Source of the DNA: Syntrophorhabdus sp.
Lineage (GTDB): Bacteria; Desulfobacterota; BSN033; UBA1163
Direction: 5' to 3'
Length of the DNA stretch: 8,368 nt
NCBI GenBank assembly: GCA_020724025.1
Contig: DYHU01000065.1
Coordinates: 1-8,368 of the forward strand
Shown here: positions 6,201-8,368 of the stretch, piece after piece
Numbering within the stretch: position 1 is the stretch's first letter
Layout: every line of letters begins with the position of its first letter
Program-made: the position numbers and the translations under genes
The notes under the pieces: generated by a model
Seen by the model: the letters and a program-made list of their open reading frames with translations, nothing else
What the model was told of the DNA's origin: nothing
Databases searched by the model: none

Positions 6201-8135
6201 CATCGCCGCCTGGCCACCGGCTCTGTCGTGGACCAGATGAACTCCCATCCCTTTGCCGAGTTGCACACTGCCTTAACGCATAATGGAGAAACGACCAATT
6301 ATCGCACAATGCTGAACCGAGTCTCCCAATGCAACCTGACACCGCTGGCTCAAACCGACACCGCCGTGGCCTCCCTCAAACTCCACCTGCTCAGCCAGTA
6401 TCTCCATTATCCGTTTGATGGACTGGTCGAATCCTTCTCTCCGACCACAGGATGGAACCTGACTCAATTATCCCCTGAGGTCAGAAAGCGGTTTGAACGC
6501 GTGCAAGAGGTGGAATTGGAGAGCGCTCCGGATGGCCCCTATCAATACCTCTGCGGCCGAATCGACCCCTATCGCAGGGTGATCGAACGGCTGGATATCA
6601 TCGATCCTTCCCTGCTTAGGCCCAATGTGGCCATGCTTTATGATGATGGAGAAAATTTCGTCAGCATCATCTGTTCCGAGAAACAGGGGAGCGATGCCGG
6701 GCTGCAGGAACTCTATCGCTTGGGATTGATCAAAAGCACGGTTGCTCCGATAACCTTCACGGTCAACCCCGGCATGGTGAGCAGGGTCTTCTATGATGAG
6801 AAGGGAAGGATCACAGGTCATGAGGTGCTGGACAAATTTGGCCAGAAAATAAATATCCCTCATGGGATGTTTCCGTCACCAGGTATACATAACCAACAAA
6901 CCGTGGAAATTGGGAATCCCCCCTTTCCCCCCTTTAGTCTCCGACCCAGCCTCCGGCTCAGAAGAGCCTCTGGCTCGGAGAGAGCGGTCTCTGACCCAGA
7001 GGGCAAAGGGGGGTTGGGGGGATTTGTCCGTGATCGCCTGCCCAAATTGAATTTCGGTGAATTCAAAGCAACACTGGAGAGGGTGACGAAGAACCTGCCT
7101 TCTCTGCAAGCGGTTGAGGAGCTGACTAAAATTCATGATCACCTGGCCGGCTGGGATACCGGAGAAAAAGACAGGGGGGCTTTAATTCATACTGTTCGCG
7201 AAGAGATCAATTCATTGCTGGATCACGTCAATGGTGAAAGCGAAATGACCCGTGTCACCATTGCGAATGCCGGAAAGCTGACAGAACCAAAGGACACAAA
7301 ACAGGTTTTGGTTGTAGACGCCCGTGGATATTTGCCTGAAGGAGTCGACCCCCTGAAGGTCCTGAGCTGCTTTCTCGATCATGCTCATCGAATGGGGTGG
7401 CGAAAATTTATTGTTTACAGGGCGGAAGGCCAGCGAGGGATCGGAATGGGAATGGGTTCCGGCAATACCCCCGACACGGTCTTGGATGTATATGGAAGCC
7501 CCGGAGAGTATTTAGGCGCTTTTAATATGGGCGCACTGGTGCGTGTCCATGGAGATGCACAGAATTTTACGGGGATGGTGATGCATTCGGGTACCCTTCA
7601 AATTCATGGGGATGTGGGCAAGGTAACAGGATATTCTGCAAAGGGAGGAACGTTCAATATTCTCGGCAATGTGGTGGACCGGGGATGGGTCTGTGCGGTG
7701 AGCGACCCGCGGGGTCCTGGACTGCAGGTCAATATCGTGGGCACTGCCTATGAACATCTCTGTCAGGCTTTGATGGGAGGTTCGGTCATCATGTTAGGAC
7801 TCTTCCAGGGGAATGACGGAATCCTCCATCGAATGCAATCTCCATACAACGGAGCAAAGATCTTGGCCGGGGCTTCTGCCGGGGAGATCATCTTCTACGA
7901 CCCCCAAAACAGACTAAAAGAGGCCCAATACGGGAGTGGTATGGCAAAGCCCATAGACAACGGGAAATGGGATGAGATGATGGAGCGCCTTATCCATCTG
8001 GAAAAGATTTTCGGCCTCGGTATCTCCAGGGAGAACAGTCATCTCACCGTCTGTATCGACAGACAACCGCAGAACATGACGCCTCGGGATTTTAAATGGA
8101 TTCTCCCAAAAGGAGAGCTGGAGGGCTACCATTAA
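246..8135 (+). CDS. Giant fused glutamate synthase: FAD oxidase / Fe-S / FMN synthase / glutaminase / GXGXG protein
   Basis: A single 2,629-residue cytoplasmic polypeptide with no signal peptide or obvious membrane segment. It carries all catalytic units of glutamate synthase plus an electron-input module. Order: GlcD-type FAD domain (57-461), two GlpC-like [4Fe-4S] motifs (525-535, 575-585), 2[4Fe-4S] ferredoxin domain (660-703), GltB-central-like region (725-1290), FMN synthase domain (1291-1690), class II glutaminase starting at Cys1737, and GXGXG beta-helix (2334-2629). Predicted reaction: glutamine plus 2-oxoglutarate plus two electrons give two glutamates, with electrons passing FAD to Fe-S to FMN. 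Canonical GltB is about 1,500 residues with the glutaminase first, so this protein is enlarged and permuted. No NAD(P)H-binding GltD-like domain is seen, so the donor is unknown. Start GTG 246 follows AAGGA. Two repeat elements (2727-2926, 6915-7024) interrupt it in frame. The domain calls are firm; activity as one chain is inferred. Confidence 0.93.
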   Translation: MRLIKKVKQKKEKLAWRKYFEDFLQRNPGLKAIEDPEKLEYYRNDLNVDLPPLIRDLMLRSMPDLVLQPASEEEISNIFAFAREHKIPLTVRGAGTWGYGGAVPTRGGILIDLSRMDTIEVDPETLQLTVGPGARFADIHRELECHGFTLLTMTSGKGGTLAGWMATGGMGFGTFYHGPVRNQVISLRVITPDGKVLNLKADDPEINHFLSTEGQMGIIVKAILKVGQKPSKWFPFLIPFEKTSNAYAFVSQLSHHPLLKPHDLIVYHSELIRVLKAQSNGRLAIGDKNLVLITFADQEQSRLFKLYLDEGGIRMADEESAYFLWEERFLPMSIKSLGPSLLATEVILPLAQAAHYEEKISEWGKRLGVRFYPSSHLINKDQVLFLAMITSDHRKAIFYIDLMLVPMMVRLAIQFYHGKPYGLGIWNTPFLRDLFSEEEVKELVRYKKKVDPLRILNPGKFFTVSGRLGPLQKMIFRADIFNLELTAIQWLLFKLLSFMPEKTLRQQLPITPQGLEGISNVVLSCAQCGNCVSRCPVYRATRDETFTARGKLLTIKRAMETKKVEMSKVLPLYFCLHCGRCDEECQVNLKHRQLYNDLEKYLSRTIDFPIQEVTRFIQEVENSPEFYRFLDVIRTGFDQKIREQRQTFPRYRVLIDEEHCLNCGTCIDACMYSVRKRNDQDPRLVVIADEALCRGCGACMERCPQIAKKLAATSVELHPDYLNMDDPYWNSEVITHIDLEATTGKIPVSGTGQGDPHRGSGNDSIRFGHFHIVGPAQNLLYESSADAIAIQLGRRPKYLKFNGEEIETPAPRLVTLRTPIILDLLPMRLCHKSVHGSTEPVLSEPFVPSRASGRTVRCESTGSPRTDHGTYKTNYLAVHPERVEGRTANCDTVYMDGGEDLLDAMLGVAVTLGTRMTLRPEDFERLRARIGNRTHSLILRLRPDDLEKWPGVLKDPAFDLIEIEVDDTVLEQGDELKDLVSESAVLCAVLNIKKEDVSDELWPSPSLQKRLESLIQSPFDVLCLASDYDPEKGYYPTTDAVPAVHRYLVEKKIRHRFSILAAGGIRSAADSQKTIQRGANGIKIDWPSLLAADPMAWKKFLREEPIRFSYDRPALTKRVVNLIRVWNVQIIEVLGASGFKDIKKTVGEENRLLIFDDLEERIYDIFKSHPRLEQNIRCNQARIQREGDDLGWRYSQLKSMIKPASHPHRFYDCDLKPSCYRIFDRDHVWPASLIGSVGRMAGGDRETSLLGHAEERGNLGDGFDFIHIQFLQNPDAISEEKLNEVSTGLQLSPQLRLKSPFIGAGMSIGSIGPGTWRSRVLATRSLGTQMDTGEGGYPTVFLLDSKWNPLDLTDQQVTLISQVMEERKLVPIEELIKRLQEEREELPEYEELLGALRKYSPSMQVQYVPIVTPEDEPYVSTQLKTGLFGVTKETIRRAPRVVIAYSQGAKQGVGGHLLGRKVFGLVSRLRGVAEGVSLISPFPFHNCYSIEDVKAFIDAVRMINRRTTICIKVSPSPDIEFIVSGLARIAKDNGMVIEVWLDGPRGGTGAAPDIIKGQMGMHMEYAIPICHEKLMDDGLRDHVVFMGSGGFRTWGDVIKGIALGLDGVVLGTADLVAIGCVRDRNCESGCRSGISTIEPKMQLLRNVELNAQQIINFRAILQAQTARALASLGMKDIRELRGRYDCIRWPLLEERVQNRRRRREEVSLAESPLKRGPKEIRHLHPPLVESPPPPSDCGVAAIVSNHFIPSHVMDLMLDRMANRGMDGVGIWKGGCYPLHMDHYALHVLVKGVLQLQVEQEYENRKPDIDPEEIRRRARQATLTMRQRILHEIVDRYFKGLEVDVFDGDLEKCRIPYRLDAEGHEKDFRLYGEKDPGDVFRFFVRVRKDELHCFIEEQLLHDPIWPPLQMRYQNLTIKNYRENTEFLQEAEDEYIYRLSRRITKENYVDHQQKKVAVLSCGKNSGCWKSDGSHIPWELPDAPVNVIHRRLATGSVVDQMNSHPFAELHTALTHNGETTNYRTMLNRVSQCNLTPLAQTDTAVASLKLHLLSQYLHYPFDGLVESFSPTTGWNLTQLSPEVRKRFERVQEVELESAPDGPYQYLCGRIDPYRRVIERLDIIDPSLLRPNVAMLYDDGENFVSIICSEKQGSDAGLQELYRLGLIKSTVAPITFTVNPGMVSRVFYDEKGRITGHEVLDKFGQKINIPHGMFPSPGIHNQQTVEIGNPPFPPFSLRPSLRLRRASGSERAVSDPEGKGGLGGFVRDRLPKLNFGEFKATLERVTKNLPSLQAVEELTKIHDHLAGWDTGEKDRGALIHTVREEINSLLDHVNGESEMTRVTIANAGKLTEPKDTKQVLVVDARGYLPEGVDPLKVLSCFLDHAHRMGWRKFIVYRAEGQRGIGMGMGSGNTPDTVLDVYGSPGEYLGAFNMGALVRVHGDAQNFTGMVMHSGTLQIHGDVGKVTGYSAKGGTFNILGNVVDRGWVCAVSDPRGPGLQVNIVGTAYEHLCQALMGGSVIMLGLFQGNDGILHRMQSPYNGAKILAGASAGEIIFYDPQNRLKEAQYGSGMAKPIDNGKWDEMMERLIHLEKIFGLGISRENSHLTVCIDRQPQNMTPRDFKWILPKGELEGYH
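414..1628 (+). other. Domain: GlcD-type FAD-binding oxidase (FAD_binding_4 plus FAD-oxidase C-terminal half)
   Basis: Residues about 57-461. The PCMH-type FAD-binding half shows the glycine-rich loop RGAGTWGYGG (92-101), then DLSRMD, VGPG and a second glycine-rich segment, TSGKGGTLAGW and GGMGFG (154-173). The substrate half ends with the family's typical LNPGKFF (456-462). Relatives oxidise 2-hydroxy acids such as D-lactate or glycolate and often pass electrons to a partner with GlpC-like Fe-S motifs, which is what follows here. The substrate cannot be read from the sequence. In this context it probably feeds electrons into the synthase. Confidence 0.85.
1803..2015 (+). other. Domain: GlpC/HdrC-like pair of [4Fe-4S] motifs
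   Basis: Two CX2CX2CX3C motifs: Cys525-Cys528-Cys531-Cys535 (CAQCGNCVSRCP) and Cys575-Cys578-Cys581-Cys585 (CLHCGRCDEEC). The spacing of about 50 residues is that of GlcF/GlpC/HdrC proteins. The cysteine-rich CCG domains that normally follow in GlcF are absent; a ferredoxin domain comes instead. The probable role is electron relay from the FAD domain. Confidence 0.85.
2199..2363 (+). other. Domain: 2[4Fe-4S] ferredoxin-like
   Basis: Residues about 652-706 carry CLNCGTCIDAC (Cys660, 663, 666, 670) and CRGCGACMERCP (Cys693, 696, 699, 703). Archaeal-type glutamate synthase FMN subunits have a similar ferredoxin domain just before the synthase barrel, so this module probably came with the GltB part. 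Together with the preceding motifs the protein would hold four [4Fe-4S] clusters. Confidence 0.88.
2778..2811. repeat. Hairpin repeat 1 inside the MITE-like element
   Basis: CCGTTCG (2778-2784) pairs with CGAACGG (2805-2811), extended by a wobble pair and two C-G pairs to a 10-step stem. It is the palindromic core of the dispersed TTCGTCC/CGAACGG repeat family. Confidence 0.75.
2871..2911. repeat. Hairpin repeat 2 inside the MITE-like element
   Basis: TTAGCCGTTC (2871-2880) and GAACGGCTAA (2902-2911) are perfect 10-base complements. After one mismatch the stem continues with TCCT against AGGG. The loop region holds GAGCGTGTCG. It is the same repeat family as the hairpin at 2778-2811. Confidence 0.8.
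4116..5315 (+). other. Domain: FMN-dependent glutamate synthase (Glu_synthase)
   Basis: Residues about 1291-1690. The family's landmarks appear in order: GMSIGSIGPG (1305-1314), TGEGGYP, SQGAKQGVGGHLLGRKV (1446-1462), LISPFPFHNCYSIEDV (from 1478), DGPRGGTGAAP, GSGGFRTWGDVIKGIALG, and GTADLVAIGC followed by the cluster cysteines. These build the FMN and 2-oxoglutarate site where iminoglutarate is reduced to glutamate. The [3Fe-4S] motif reads Cys1620-X5-Cys1626-X3-Cys1630, while the canonical bacterial spacing is C-X5-C-X4-C; see findings. Confidence 0.92.
5316..5453 (+). other. Interdomain linker, basic then proline-rich, before the glutaminase cysteine
   Basis: Residues 1691-1736. It opens with an arginine-rich helix-like stretch (QNRRRRREEV) and ends with ESPPPPSD directly before Cys1737. 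The 11-mer TGAATCTCCAC occurs twice, at 5372-5382 and 5429-5439, 57 bp apart and in the same frame, coding for part of AESPL and VESPP. It looks flexible and exposed. If the glutaminase is processed, the cut must fall at its end. Confidence 0.65.
5454..6890 (+). other. Domain: class II glutamine amidotransferase (Ntn-type glutaminase)
   Basis: Residues 1737 to about 2215. It starts CGVAAIVSNH, with Cys1737 in the place of the catalytic N-terminal cysteine, followed by the typical RMANRGMDGVGIW. The glutamine-site signatures are HRRLATGS (1986-1993), NSHPF, THNGETTNY with HNGE at 2012-2015, and TDT with Asp2038. A long insertion of about 200 residues lies between the first strands and the HRR motif. 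The domain releases ammonia from glutamine for the FMN site. It resembles the separately encoded glutaminase unit of archaeal-type enzymes. In this fusion the cysteine is internal, which is unusual. Confidence 0.88.
6915..7024. repeat. C-run/G-run inverted-repeat element inserted in frame in the linker before GXGXG
   Basis: Left end: AATCCCCCC-TTT-CCCCCC-TTT (6915-6935). Right end: AAA-GGGGGG-TT-GGGGGG-ATT (7005-7024). The ends are complementary except for the central TTT/TT. The interior carries two short direct repeats: GTCTCCGACCCAG / GTCTCTGACCCAG (6937 and 6987), and AGCCTCCGGCTC / AGCCTCTGGCTC (6948 and 6965). It translates as NPPFPPF...KGGLGGF (residues 2224-2260), unlike any glutamate synthase segment. 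AAATCCCCCC-type end sequences are common in dispersed small repeats of environmental bacteria. No clean target duplication is visible, so the borders are approximate. Confidence 0.7.
7245..8132 (+). other. Domain: GXGXG beta-helix (GltB C-terminal domain)
   Basis: Residues about 2334-2629, the end of the protein. Repeated glycine-patterned turns appear: YLGAFNMGALVRVHGDA, FTGMVMHSGTLQIHGDVG, KGGTFNILGNVVDRGW and MGGSVIMLG, typical of the right-handed beta-helix that packs the glutaminase against the synthase barrel in GltB and that also occurs in formylmethanofuran dehydrogenase subunit C. It has no catalytic role. In archaeal-type systems it is a stand-alone subunit. It is preceded by a helical segment (about 2262-2330). 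Confidence 0.88.
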
Positions 8136-8143
8136 AGGACCAT

Positions 8144-8230
8144 TGCAAAATGAACAATGACCAATTAGCAATTAGAATTAAAGGTCTATATATCATTGCT
8201 AATTTTGAAATGCTAATTTTTCAATTTGCA
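8144..8230. repeat. AT-rich imperfect palindrome after the giant gene
   Basis: The outer arms TGCAAAATGAACAAT (8144-8158) and ATTTTTCAATTTGCA (8216-8230) are complementary at 13 of 15 positions. Inner arms AATTAGCAAT (8163-8172) and ATTGCTAATT (8195-8204) are perfect. TGCTAATTTT is also directly repeated (8197 and 8211). It starts 8 bases after the stop codon and ends where the next gene fragment begins. It may fold in the transcript and act as an end signal, or be a dispersed AT-rich repeat. Confidence 0.6.
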
Positions 8231-8368
8231 CTGATTTGCAAGAAATATGGGCAGGGGGCGAACCTGGTATCGGCGGACACATCCCCGGGGATAAAGTAGT
8301 CGAGGACATCTCGAAGACGAGAATGTTTCCCAAGGGCATGGATGCCCTCTCCCCTGCCCCTCTATTTG
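8231..8368 (+). pseudogene. Truncated, frameshifted fragment of a second glutamate synthase FMN domain
   Basis: From 8260 one frame reads EPGIGGHIPGDKV, then EDISKTRMFPKGMDALSPAP, open to the window end. This is the conserved FMN-domain block corresponding to GAKQGVGGHLLGRKV...LISPFP (residues 1448-1483) of the giant protein, and is closer to the family consensus GAKPGxGGHLPGxKV. The bases just before (about 8237-8262) encode KKYGQGA in another frame. Restoring one A at 8261-8262 would join them as GQGAKPGIGGH. This block lies deep inside the domain in intact genes, yet upstream there is only the AT-rich palindrome, with no start or earlier domain parts. It is therefore a 5'-truncated remnant with a -1 frameshift, unless the single-base loss is a sequencing error. 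It is not a copy of the giant gene, since the residues differ at many positions. Confidence 0.75.

Noticed and set aside
5412..6266. A 284-codon open frame on the - strand opposite the glutaminase domain
   Set aside because: It lies wholly antisense to strongly conserved coding sequence and shows no domain or plausible protein pattern. It is a shadow of the + strand codon use, as are the other shorter antisense frames.
6901..7032. CCGTG on both sides of the C-run/G-run element (6901-6905, 7028-7032) as a target duplication
   Set aside because: Removing the interval between the copies deletes 127 bp and would break the reading frame into the GXGXG domain, and the copies lie outside the inverted-repeat ends by different distances. 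It is probably a coincidence.
8096..8299. A 67-codon + strand frame overlapping the end of the giant gene
   Set aside because: It begins inside the giant gene in another frame, crosses the AT-rich palindrome, and ends just after the frameshift in the second synthase fragment. Its only meaningful residues (KKYGQGA) belong to that remnant.

Overview
This window is dominated by one very long gene on the + strand (246-8135, 2,629 codons). It encodes what looks like a complete glutamate synthase (GOGAT) fused to its own flavin/iron-sulfur electron-input module. The gene lies just downstream of the 3' end of a glutamine synthetase gene (glnA, stop at 66-68). The two neighbours therefore supply the two halves of the GS/GOGAT ammonium-assimilation cycle: GS makes glutamine, and GOGAT would use glutamine plus 2-oxoglutarate to make two glutamates.

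Layout: 1-68, last codons of glnA; 69-245, intergenic leader with a strong GC hairpin, a GTAACC-rich tract and a Shine-Dalgarno site; 246-8135, the giant gene; 8136-8230, a short AT-rich palindromic repeat; 8231-8368, a 5'-truncated and frameshifted fragment of a second, separate glutamate synthase FMN domain that runs off the window.

Domain order in the giant protein (approximate residues): FAD-binding GlcD-type oxidase (57-461); two CX2CX2CX3C motifs of GlpC/HdrC type (525-535, 575-585); a 2[4Fe-4S] ferredoxin-like domain (660-703); a GltB-central-like barrel region (about 725-1290); the FMN-binding synthase domain with a [3Fe-4S]-like cysteine motif (about 1291-1690); a basic then proline-rich linker; a class II glutamine amidotransferase whose catalytic cysteine is the internal Cys1737; another linker; and the GXGXG beta-helix domain (about 2334-2629). 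Canonical GltB has the order GATase-central-FMN-GXGXG, and archaeal-type enzymes split these units among separate genes. Here they are permuted and joined to an FAD/Fe-S module. I see no GltD-type NAD(P)H subunit in the polypeptide.

Two non-coding-type repeats sit inside the gene without breaking the frame. One is a 200-bp MITE-like element (2727-2926) with 10-bp terminal inverted repeats and a CATG direct repeat at each side; element plus duplication is 204 bp, or exactly 68 codons. The other is a C-run/G-run inverted repeat (6915-7024) in the linker before the GXGXG domain.

Organism: the sequence alone does not fix the taxon. A glutamate synthase built from archaeal-type modules, Fe-S-rich electron transfer and these dispersed repeat families would suit an anaerobic bacterium of the Desulfobacterota/Nitrospirota/NC10 kind. 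That is inference.
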